Below, piece by piece: positions 53,448 to 63,590 of a DNA stretch of 64,000 bases (positions within the stretch are counted from its first letter, which is position 1; the number at the start of each line of letters is the position of its first letter). A model generated the notes under the pieces. It was not told the origin of the DNA. It worked only from the letters and a program-made list of their open reading frames with translations, and did no database searches. Origin of the DNA: Lucinisca nassula (taxonomy: Eukaryota; Mollusca; Bivalvia; Lucinida; Lucinidae); the NCBI GenBank assembly GCA_963580285.1, contig OY757023.1, positions 128,372,027 through 128,436,026 on the forward strand, in the 5' to 3' direction. A program made the translations under genes and the position numbers.

Positions 53448-53508
53448 ATACCCCCCCCCCCCCCCCCGAATCAAAGATTCTCCGGGGGGGGGGGGGGAGG
53501 GGGGGAAG
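53448..53508 (+). repeat. Poly-C / poly-G inverted homopolymers
   Basis: About 18 C, then GAATCAAAGATTC, then about 14 G with further G runs. Expanded terminal hairpin of the surrounding element. Confidence 0.9.
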
Positions 53509-53539
53509 TACAACTGCATCTCGAAGACACTCCTATATA

Positions 53540-54300
53540 CAGTGCTGTTGCCTCATACTCATCCATTCGAGGGAACCAAAACCTGTTTTGCAGCGGTATG
53601 CTATACTGTTAAAAGACAATATAGCAACCACTAATTTCTATGGTGCAGTTATGTTGTGGTCTGTCTTTAAAATGACACACCCCTATGTTAAGACTCCATC
53701 AGTTTTGTCTGCAAATTCCGCGCACCCGAACAATAAATTCCAGTCAAGATACAATACTTTAGACAAGAGAAGGTGTTTTGTCAAGATGTTATACTTGTTT
53801 GGTCATTTGTTGCTTAAAAAATGATAGTCCAGTTAGTTGAAATAAATAGCTGTCTGTGACGTTTTATCATAAACTAACTAAGGGCCTTTGTTTGATTTGA
53901 GGTTTAACGTCCCCGTCAACACTGTAGGCCTGAAGGTCAGTTGTGGTGCTCATTAAGCCTAATTCAGGTAAAAACAAAAAATGGGATTTTATTCGCCCAG
54001 TTTACAGCCCAAGTCTCATCGAAATTAAAATATAAAGCTTTGTTAGATATACCTGTCAAAGAAAAATGAAAACATTTAATCTGGTTCGTTTGAATTTGAA
54101 ACAATCCCAACGCATGCAGAATTGGCAAATGCGCAGAACTAGCCTACACGACTTAATTTTGACCCTTAAAACTGCAGTACTCAGAGTAGAAGTTGTATTC
54201 AAAAATATGATCAGTGCACTAAAAAGGTCAACATCTGGGTGACGTTTTCAGGTAAAAAAAAAAAAAAAAAAAATCACAATTTTTCTTTTTATTTCTAACG
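53540..54300. other. No gene recognised
   Basis: Contains a short Sine1 scrap (53888-53930, GATTTGAGGTTTAACGTCCC) and an A run at 54255. Plus-strand frames of 75-78 codons lack support. Confidence 0.4.
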
Positions 54301-54307
54301 CCGTCAT

Positions 54308-54475
54308 TCACCTTATTTGCATTATCTGCTGGTTCCTAGTCTGAAGGTTATCAGTGTTGGAAAAACACGTAACCAGACCGCCCTGACCTTAAAAGGTCAG
54401 GGGGGTCAGGTTACCTGTTTTTCCAATATTGACAATGTGCAAGCTAGGAGCCAGCAAATAATGCAAATATGGTGA
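54308..54475. repeat. Long palindrome, ~83-bp arms
   Basis: TTCACCTTATTTGCATTATC, GCTGGTTCCTAG, AGTGTTGGAAAAACA, GTAACC, CCCTGACCTT and their inverses in mirror order; centre CCTTAAAAGG. Confidence 0.87.
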
Positions 54476-54539
54476 ATTGTGTTACGCTTACCTATTTTAG
54501 TAAGTGACAAAGTGACATCGTTGTGTGTTTTTGCACTTT

Positions 54540-54838
54540 TGTAATGGAGTTTAACGCCCAGTCAACACTTTTTAGGTCCTTTTTGAGCCGGTCAGTTTAC
54601 CTATCCACACTTTTCCTGGGCAGGCTTATACGTAAGCGGTTAACCAGTACAGTGCATATTCTTTCGACAGAAACTGACAACTGCCCATCTTGAATCAGTG
54701 GAATGGAGGGAATGACCGTAGAAAAGATTTCATAATCCATCTGCAGGAAAGAATGTTGCCGACTCCGGCAGGTATCGAAACCGCGTCCTCCTGATCACCA
54801 GTCAGAGGCGCATCAGACTGAGCTATCGAGGCCGGTGT
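54540..54838 (-). mobile_element. Sine5, tRNA-derived
   Basis: Minus-strand head GGCCTCGATAGCTCAGTCTG ... GCGGTTTCGATACC; body GAATGTTGCC... to GGCGTTAAACTCCATTAC at left. Related to 26811-27015. Confidence 0.8.
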
Positions 54839-54879
54839 GTGTTTTTGTACAATTACTTGTTGAAATACTCTGTATTTGA

Positions 54880-54971
54880 GAAGCCTCCGTGGTGTAGTGG
54901 TTATACTACTGGCTTTGTAAACCCGGGGGGACGCAGGATCGATCCCGGGCTTCTCAAGAACTCACTCACTC
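54880..54971 (+). mobile_element. Retroposed tRNA-Thr-like copy with (ACTC)n tail
   Basis: A 92-bp insert flanked by a perfect 13-bp duplication ACTCTGTATTTGA (54867-54879 and 54972-54984). The body begins CCTCCGTGGTGTAGTGG after GAAG, has a TTTGTAA loop resembling the anticodon loop of tRNA-Thr(TGT), and ends GATCCCGGGCTTCTC followed by AGAACTCACTCACTC. The acceptor stem can still pair but the anticodon and T stems contain mismatches, so it is a retropseudogene or a minimal SINE, not a functional tRNA. Confidence 0.8.
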
Positions 54972-55204
54972 ACTCTGTATTTGATGTACCAGTCGTTTCA
55001 TTCTTTTAAGAAACAAATTCAAATGTCCTTACTTTAAAATTTTGTGCCAGTCGAATAACAAACATCCATAAAAGTCTGCGTCATCATGACGTAGGTTGTT
55101 GCCCTTGAAAACCATATCAGACGCCACAAAATGCGGAGACTGATCAGGATCTCCACTGATTACTTAAAATAAATAAATAAATAAAAAGTGCAACTGCATC
55201 TGGA

Positions 55205-55308
55205 AGACACTCCTAAATAATTTTGACCCCCATAAACCCCACTTATATATTGTAAAACTGGGGTTTACAGGGGTACACATTATCTTTTTCTTATTTCTGA
55301 TAAAAAAA
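55205..55308 (+). repeat. Family F left half
   Basis: TAAATAATTTTGACCCCCAT, ACTGGGGTTTACAGGGGTAC, TTTTTCTTATTTCTG, cut by the next Sine1. A further family F-like hairpin remnant lies at 55690-55800. Confidence 0.7.
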
Positions 55309-55555
55309 ATCGCCTCCGCCCATCAGGGCTTGAAGAAATAGATTAGGCTGCACGATGCTTCCATGCAGAGCTGAAACCGACCGCACACGGGTACAAAGAG
55401 CAAAGAGCGTCCATGCTTATAAACTGTATTCGTTTAATTGGGCGACTAGGCTTGAGATGTCATTTCATCTCAATGTCGGGTAAAAGTTGCGCAAAATTGG
55501 AAGCAGCGTCTCCAAAATGACCTAAATAGTGTTGACGGTGACGTAAAACAAACGA
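55309..55555 (+). mobile_element. Sine1, internally deleted
   Basis: GCCTCCGCCCATCAGGGCTT to GACGTAAAACAAACGAAAC; about 45 bases around the TAGAGGATCTAAGC block are absent. Confidence 0.8.
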
Positions 55556-55831
55556 AACATAATGGACGTCAGCCATCTCACTTCTTGGTTTCAATACAAG
55601 TCATTACTGCGCACATCAATATATCAAGTTCATGTCATGAACAGCCCTGTACAGCACGCATTCCAAAGAGAAATGTGGACTTTACAAGAGTGTACATTGT
55701 TTTCGTTATTTTTTAAGCAAAATATAGAGCGTGGGTACTCGTTAGAACGATCTCATAGCCTGATAACGAGCAAATTATCTTTTAGAGCAATAATAAGAAG
55801 CTGTTACATAGAGGATCTTACATGAGTGCTC

Positions 55832-56183
55832 ATGTATTATTGAATTTATTAAACGAGTTGAGGAAAAGGGATAAAATGCGAGGCTTTGCCGAGCATTTTA
55901 TTCCTTTTCCTCAACGAGTTTAATAAATTCAATGATACATGAGCACGAATGCAAGATTCTATTTATCATATGACATTTAAAACGCCTTTTATTTACGTTT
56001 ACTTTACAAAAATATCAATATCATGAATATTCCGCCATAAGTAAACGCGACGTCGTTAAGGACGTCGTACGTGTAACGTTACGGGACGTAACTAACTAAT
56101 TTGCATATTTAATCCACTAGTGGATTATCGAATTTATTACATGGCGTTATTACATTCTCAGACGCGACGTCATATGATAAACC
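55832..56183 (+). mobile_element. Palindromic element, copy 2 (complete)
   Basis: Hairpin 55832-55946: GTGCTCATGTAT(T)ATTGAATT, TTATTAAACGAGTTGAGGAA, AAGGGATAAAATGC and inverses around GAGGCTTTGCC. Then a ~210-bp segment bounded by TTTATCATATGAC / GTCATATGATAAA. Both parts recur together at 1-302. Confidence 0.87.
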
Positions 56184-56850
56184 GAGTTTTTAACCAGAGG
56201 ATTTGAATCTCTTAGTCTGCACTTTGAGATTGAATGTTCTTAAACCCTACATAATTAACATTCCAAAGATGGGACATTGATAATCAAGCAAGACCCTGAT
56301 CAGACGCCACAGAATGGGGTGGTTTATCAGGGTGTTCACTGTGCGCTGAAAGTACAGAAACCGGTGTAAATAGTAGAAGTAAAGTCGAGAATAAAGCGTT
56401 TGAATTGATATGCTACAACTAAGAGGTCAGTAATGACAGATATATAATGCATACTGGATACAGCCTAACTTTGATGGCTTGAACTCCTTCGTACGGGAGC
56501 CCTGGAGGGACTTCTAACTCCAGGATTCTTACTTCTGACTTCTTTAGCTGAACCGAGTTAGAAGCTGGGAGGCGGAAAAATGAAGTCATGAAGCCATGAA
56601 CCTTTTTGTTTCCTCAAATTGGCTCCCACGGGGGCATTGCTCACTTATAGTGACAGTTCTTTGTTAATAAATGAAAAAATAAATACCCTATGAGTCGAAA
56701 GTAAGCTGTTGCAAATAATTAGCAATGAAGTCACGAAGTTAAAAGTAAGAAGTTGGAATTCGGAACTAAAAACAAGAAAGCTAGAAGTCATGAAGTTAGA
56801 AGTAAGAAGTCGTGAAGTTAAAAATCAGGAACTTAACACAAATAGACAGA
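56184..56850. other. Short low-complexity repeats, no gene
   Basis: Contains a family B cassette scrap, a fragment of the CAGTCAAACTTC MITE, and at 56720-56830 a loose GAAGTTAGAAGTAAGAAGT repeat. Confidence 0.5.
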
Positions 56851-57964
56851 TATACAACTTAACAGGAATAAGGGCAACGCACCTATACAGGAATGAGAGC
56901 AGTACAAGATAATCGGAATAAAAACAACTAAACATGGCTAAGGACAACATACATAAACATACGTAAACAAGGGGAACAAGGTCAGTACAACTTAACAAGA
57001 ATACAGGGTGTAAAACTTAACAGAAACACGAAGAGCAACACAATTAACATGAATAAGTGCAACGCAACTTAACAGGAATAATACAGGAATAAAGACAATA
57101 CAGCTAAACAGGAATAAGGACAGGGCAACTTATCAGGAATAAGGGAAACATAACTAAACGGGCAACACATCTTAACAGGAATAAGGACAGTACAACTTAA
57201 CAACAACACGGACAGAATAGTATTATCAGTAACAAGGACAATACAACTAAACAAGAATAAGGTCAACTCATCTTAACAGTTTTGTTTGTTTGATTTGAGG
57301 TTTAACGTCCCCATCAACACTGTAAAGGTCATTTTGGAGACGTTGCTTCCAATTTTGTGGGACTTTTACCCGACATTGAGATGAAATGACATCTTAAGAC
57401 CTGTCGCCCAATGAAACCAATAGGGTTTATAGCATGGACGGTCCGACACTCACACCGCTTTGCCTGGGCAGGCTTAGATCCTCATGCAGCCCATATATTT
57501 CTTCAAGCCCTGATGGGCGGCGGCCGCCGCAACTTAACAGGAAGAAGGACAAAACAACGTTACAGGAATAAGTGCAGCGCAACTTAAAAGAAAAGGGAAC
57601 AGTCCAACTAAGCAGAAATAAGGGCAACGTAACTTAATGTAAATAAGGCAGTTCAGCTTAACAACATGAACAATGCATTGCAGCACAATTAAACAAGAAT
57701 TAGGTTAGTACAACTTAAGAGAAATAATGACAGTACAACTTAACAGTAATAAGGGCAACGCAACGACAAGTAAATAGGAATAACAGCAACACAACTTTAC
57801 AGGAATAAGGGAAACACAGTTTTCCAAGACCAAAGGCAGTGCAATTTAACAAGAACAAGGCATCGCATGCGATACAAATCCCCTCGCACAAGACAACTTC
57901 GTGTGTGGAAAACACTGAACTGGCAAAAGTCCAACTTCCTTGAGATATAATCATTTGCAACATT
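56850..57964 (+). repeat. Minisatellite T8, first block
   Basis: Loose ~25-bp unit: ACAACTTAACAGGAATAAGG(A/G)CA(G/A)(T/C). Interrupted by Sine1. Minus-strand frames rich in Leu/Ser/Cys are artefacts. Confidence 0.85.
57275..57530 (-). mobile_element. Sine1 inside T8, internally deleted
   Basis: TTTGTTTGTTTGATTTGAGG to CCTGATGGGCGGCGGCC; the block with TTTACCAGTACTCGTGTG is missing. Confidence 0.85.
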
Positions 57965-59884
57965 TGTGTAAAGTTTGTTTAAAATCCATCAATAAATGTA
58001 GGTTCTAGAGTGATGACAATGTTTCTCTAAAAATAACCATAGTGACATTGACTTGAGGCCATGACCTTGAAAGTCGATCTTGCTCGAAATATTATCATAA
58101 GCATATTTTGTATGAAGCTATATTCAAATCCGTCAATAAATGTAGGTGGTAGAGCGATGACAAAGTTTTTCTAAAAATAGCCACAGTGACCTTGACCTTG
58201 AGGCCATGACCTTGAAAGTCGAAATCGCTCGAAATATTATAATAAGCTACATTTGTGTGAAGTTATATTAAAAATCTATCACTAGATGTAGGCGCTAGCG
58301 CGATCAAAGTTTTTCTAAAAATAGCTACAGTGACCTTGACTTTGAGGCATGACCTTGGAAGTCATAGCAACTTGACCGAGATATTATCATAAGAAACATT
58401 TGTGTGAAGTTCTATTAAAATCAATCAATAAATGTAGGCGCTAGAGCGATGAAAAAGTTTTTCTAAAAATATTCACAGTGACATTGACCTTGACGCCATG
58501 ACCTTGAAAGCGAACTTGCTTGAGAAATTATCATAAGTAACATTTGTGTTAAGTTATATTAAAATCCGTCAATAAATGTAGGCGCTAGAGCGATGACAAA
58601 GTTTTTCTAAAAAATATTCACAGTGACCTTGACCCCATTATCTTGAACGTCGAACTCTTTCGAGCTATTATCATAAGGAACACGTCTGAAGTTATAATAA
58701 AATCGGTCAATAAATGTAGGCGCTAGAGCGATGTCAATGTTTTTCTAAAAATAGCCACATGGACCTTGACCTTGAGGTCATGACATTGAAAGTCGAACTG
58801 TCGCGAGATATAGTCATAAAGAATATTTGTGTGAAGTCATATTGAAATCGGTCGATAAATGTAGGCACTAGAGCAACGGCAAAGTTTTTCTGAACATAGC
58901 CACAGTGACTTTGACCTTGAGGCCACAACCTTGAAAGTCGAACTTGCTCTAGATATTGTCATAAGAAACATTTGTAAGACATTATATTGAAATCAGTGGA
59001 GAAATAAAGGCGCTAAAGCGATGACAAAGTGTTTCTAAAAATAGCCACAGTGACCCTGACCTTGAGGCCATGACCTTGAAAGTCGAACTCGCTCGAGATA
59101 TTGTCATAAGAAACATTTGTGTGGAGTTATATCGAAATCGGTGAAGGAATGTAGGCGCTAGAGCAATGACAAAGTTTTTCTGAAAACAGCCACAGTGACA
59201 TCGACCTTGAGGCCACGACCTTGAAAGTCGAACTCGCTCGAGATATTGTCATAAGGAAAATTTGTGTGCAGTTATATTAAAATCGTTGGAGAAACGTAGA
59301 CGCTAAAGCGCCGACAAAGTTTTTCTAAAAATAGCCACAGTGACCTTGACCTTGAGGCCACGACCTTGAAAGTCAAACACGCTCGAGATATTGTCATAAG
59401 AAGCATTTGTGTGAAGTTATATTGAAATCGGTGAAGTAATGTAGGCGCTAGAGCGATGACAAAGTTTTTCTAAAATAACCACAGTGACCTTGATGCCATG
59501 ACCTTGACAGTCGAACTTGCTCGAGATATTATCATAAGGAACATTTGTGTGAAGTTATATTGAAATTGGTGGAGGAATGTAGACGCTAGAGCGATGACAA
59601 GTTTTTTTTCTGAAAAAAGCCACAGTGACCTTGACCTTGAAGTCACGACCTTGAAAGTCGAACTTGCTGGAGATATTGTCATAAGGAATATTTGTGTGAT
59701 CGGTGGAGAAATGTAGGCGCTAGAGCGATGACAAAGGTTTTCTAAAAATAGCCACAGTGACCTTGACCTTGAGGTCACGACCTTGAAAGTCGAACTCGCT
59801 CGAGATATTGTCATAAGAAACATTTGCGTGAAGTTATATTAAAATCGGTCGAGAAATGTAGGCGCTAAAGCGATGACAAAAGTA
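57965..59884 (+). repeat. Array T4: about thirteen ~145-bp units
   Basis: Unit: AAAGTTTTTCTAAAAATAGC, CACAGTGACCTTGACCTTGA, GGCCATGACCTTGAAAGTCG, AACTCGCTCGAGATATTGTC, ATAAGAAACATTTGTGTGAA, AATGTAGGCGCTAGAGCGAT. The array and its flank GATACAAATCCCCTCG (57860) interrupt T8, which resumes at 59885. Confidence 0.93.
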
Positions 59885-60480
59885 CGTACAGCTTAAAATG
59901 AATCCTGGAAACGCAGCTTAACTGTAATAAGGACAGTACAACTTAACAGGAATAAAGGCAACAACTTATCATGATAAAGGACTGTTCAACGGCAGTAAAG
60001 CTTAACAGAAATAAGGCATACACAACTAAATAGGAGTAATGACAGTACAACTTGAAAGGAACACGGTTTCACAACTTAATACGAATGGGGCAGTACAGCT
60101 TCACTGGAATAAGGACAATGGGGTGGGGGCAGACTTTAACCGGAATAAGGACAACAGAACTGAACAGGAATAAGGACAGGACAACATAAAGGCAAGCACA
60201 CCTCAACAGGACAGGACAGTACAGCATAACCGGAATGATGGCTGCAACCTAACAGCAATAAGGATTGGACAAATTAAAAGGAATAGAAGCAATACTACCT
60301 CTGTTTCTTTAGGGATAAGAAAAGTATAACTTAACGGTGAATAAGGACAGTGCAAGAACAGTACGACAACAAGATTAAGGACGGAACAAGTACAGTACAA
60401 CTGAACGGGAATAACTTAACGAGTCAAAACTTGTACTGCCCTTATTCCAGTATAGTCGTGCTGCCCTTGTTAGCAGCAAA
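59885..60480 (+). repeat. Minisatellite T8, second block
   Basis: Same AACTTAACAGGAATAAGG unit as 56850-57964. Confidence 0.85.
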
Positions 60481-61010
60481 ACATAAGATGAACAAGAGTT
60501 GTCAGAAGACAACATAGCTCGCCTTTGGGGCCTAAGATGGATGAGGGCAAGTTATCAAAATTTTGTCTTCTGTAAAAAAGCCAAGCAGCAAATGAAAGAG
60601 AACCAAAAAGTACCCCTAATCATCCTGTTTTCAAGGCATCACAGACGATACAAATCCCCTCGTGCAAGACAAATTAAAAAGCCTAGCCTAGCATTTGTGT
60701 AAAATTACATTATATCCACCAATAAATGTAGGTACTTAAGAGTGATGACAAAGTTTTTCTAAAAATAGCCAAAGTGACCTTGACTTTTAGCCCCAGACCC
60801 TGAAAGTTGAACTGACTCGAGATATTATCATACCCAACATTTGTATGAAGTTATCTTAAAATCCATCAATAAATGTTGACACTAGAGCAATGAGCAAGTT
60901 TTTCTAAAAATAGCCACAGTGACCTTGACCTTCAGCCCCTGACCCGGAAAGTCAAAGTCACTCAAGATATCATCATACCAAACATTTGTGTCAAGTTATA
61001 TTAAACTAGA

Positions 61011-61725
61011 ATCGCGCAGTCGATGGCAAGCCATCGCATATCCCCACGCAGCCCCGCGGGCCCCACCCCCTGGGCCATCCTCTAGGGGTGTTTGACCCGA
61101 GGGGTAAAATTTTGATTGTGATGTATTCTACTCATCATGCCGTTCGATTTAATATGCTACACGACCATGTTCTAAAAACTTTGATTTTTTATCCCCAAGG
61201 TGCCCCACCCCTGGCCCCACTCCCAGGGGTAGGATCAAAATTCCGAAAGTGTTATGCACTCCCCAGACCAAAGTTTTATCAGTTCCCACAATTTCAAGTT
61301 TCTATCTATAACTGTCTAGGAGGAGATATCCGGTAGCAGTAATGCATGGGGGTAAAGGGGTCAAAATCAATTTTTGACCTCTGGTGACCTCAAAATTGAC
61401 CCCAGGGGTCAAATTTTGGTTGTAATGTTTTCTACTCATCATGCCGTTCGCTTTGATATATTACACGACCATGTTCTGGAAATTTTGATTTTTGACTCCC
61501 CTGGGCCCCACCCCCTGGGCCCACCCGTAGGGGTGTGATCAAAATTCCGAAAGTGTCATGCACTCCCCAGACCAAAGATCTATCAGTTCCCAAAGTTTCA
61601 AGTTTCTATCTATAACCGTCTAGGAGGAGTTATCCGGTAAGACGGACGGACGGACGTACGGACGTACGGACGACGAAGACCATTACAATATCCCCACTTT
61701 TTCTTCGAAAAGCGTGGGGATAAAT
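61011..61725 (+). mobile_element. TATCCCCACGC-ended element inside T4
   Basis: Ends CATATCCCCACGC and GCGTGGGGATAAA; two ~370-bp direct repeats (ACGACCATGTTCTGGAAATT, AGGGGTGTGATCAAAATTCC, CAAAGTTTCAAGTTTCTATC); near the right end ACGGACGGACGGACG. A partial copy is at 47500-47805. Confidence 0.85.
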
Positions 61726-62112
61726 AGGCGAAAGAGCGATGACAAAGTTTTTCTAAAAATAGCCACATTGACCTTGACCTTCAGCCCCAGACCCTGAAAG
61801 TTGAACTCGCTCAAGATATCATCATTGCCAACATTTGTGTGAAGTTATATTAAAATCCATCCATGAATGTAGGCACTGGAGCAATCACTATTTTTTTCTG
61901 AAAATCGCCACAGTGACCTTGACCCCTGACCCTGAAAGTAGTGACCTTGACCTTAAGCCCCGAACCCTGAAAGTCAAAGTCACTCGAGATATCATTATAC
62001 CCAACATTTATGTGAAGTTATATTAAAAATCCATCAATAAATGAAGGCGCTAGAGCGATGACAATGTTTTTCTAAAAATAGCCACAGTGACCTTGACATT
62101 GAGCCCCAGACC

Positions 62113-62215
62113 CGCTATGTTTAAAAGAAAAAAAAAACATGCCTCCCCCGGGATTTGAACTCACGCAGCTTGCAGGTAAACTTTAACACAGGGAAATAAG
62201 GGAGGTAAAAATATT
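62113..62215 (-). repeat. tRNA-like insert in T4, copy 1
   Basis: Minus-strand CCTCCCTTATTTCCCTGTGT ... GTGAGTTCAAATCCCGGGGG: B-box-like end and complementary CCTCCC/GGGAGG termini, but no usable cloverleaf. Copy 2 at 63490-63590. Confidence 0.6.
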
Positions 62216-63489
62216 AAAATCCATCAATGCAGGCACTGGAGCAATCACTATTTTTTTTCTGAAAAATCGCCACAGTGACCGTGACCTTCAGCCCCAGACC
62301 CTGAAAGTTGAACTCGCTCAAGATATCATCATTGCCAACATTTGTGTGAAGTTATTTACAATCCATCCATGAATGTAGGCACTGGAGCAATCACTGATTT
62401 TTTTCTGAAAATCGCCACAGTGACCTTGACCCCAGACCCTGAAAGTTGAACTCACTCGTGATATATTCATATCCAACATTTGTATGAAGTTATCTTTAAA
62501 TCCATTTATAATTTTGGACGCTAGAGCAATGACCAAATATTTCTAAAAATAACCACAGTGACATTGACCTTCAGCCCTGACCCTGAAAGTCAAAGTCACT
62601 CGAGATATCACGATACCCAACATTTGTGTGAAGTTATATTAAAATCCATCAATAAATGAAGGCGCAAGAGCGATGACAAAGTTTTCCTAAAATTGGCCAC
62701 AGTGACCTTCACCTTCAGCCCTGGACCCTGAAAGTCGAACTCGATCGAGATATCATCATACCCAACATTTGTGTAAAGTTATATTAAAACCCATCCATAA
62801 ATGTAGGCACTAGAGCGAGCACAACGTTTTTCTAAAAATAGCCACAGTGACCTTGACCCTTAGCCCCGGAAACTGAAAGTCAAAGTCACTGGAGATATCA
62901 TCATACCCCACATTTGTATGAAGTTACATAAAAGGCGCAAGAGCGATGAAAAAGTTTTTCTAAAAATAGCCACAGTGACCTTGACCTTCAGCCCCAGACC
63001 CTGAAAGTCGAACCCGTTCGAGATATCATCATACCCAATATTTGTGTGAAGTTATATTAAAATCCATCCATAAATATTAAAATCCATCCATTAATGTAGG
63101 AACTAGAGCGATCACAAAGTTTTTTCGAAAAATAGCCACAGTGACCTTGACCTTCAGCCCCGGAACCTGAAAGTCGAACTTGCTAGAGATGTTATCATAC
63201 CCAATATTTGTGTGAAGTTATATTAAAATCCATCAATAAATTAAGGTGCAAGAGCGATGACAATGTTTTTTTCTAAAAATAGCCACAGTGATCTTGACCC
63301 CGTGACCCTGAAAGTAGTGACCTTGACCTTAAGCCCCGAACCCTGAAAGTCAAGGCCACTCGAGATATCATTATACCCAACATTTATGTGAAGTTATATT
63401 GAAAATCCATCAATAAATGAAGGCGCTAGAGCGATTACAATGTTTTTCTAAAAATAGCCACAGTGACATTGACCTTGAGCCCCAGACCT

Positions 63490-63590
63490 GCTATGTTTAA
63501 AAGAAAAAAAATGCCTCCCCCGGGATTTGAACTCACGCAGCTTGCAGGTAAACTTTAACACAGGGAAATAAGGGAGGTAAAAATATTAAA
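63490..63590 (-). repeat. tRNA-like insert in T4, copy 2
   Basis: Practically the same as 62113-62215 with a shorter A run; part of the ~1376-bp-offset block duplication, not an independent insertion. Confidence 0.65.

Larger units (their letters stand above)
52841..53515 (+). mobile_element. CCCCC-ended element carrying a Sine3
   Basis: Starts ATGCCCCCCGTGGGAGCC, has GAAAACAGAGTTATGGCCCT, and after the Sine3 continues GTTAAAGTTTTTGTGACGG, repeated GACAGACAGACAAACAAAC, then a C tract / AATCAAAGATT / G tract hairpin. Same module order as the ends of T1-T3. An inverted scrap of the left end is at 56618-56660. Confidence 0.8.

Noticed and set aside
59470..59823. 117-codon minus-strand frame with repeated MTISRASSTFKVV motifs
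   Set aside because: It is a translation of the ~145-bp T4 satellite; the repeated peptide follows the DNA unit.
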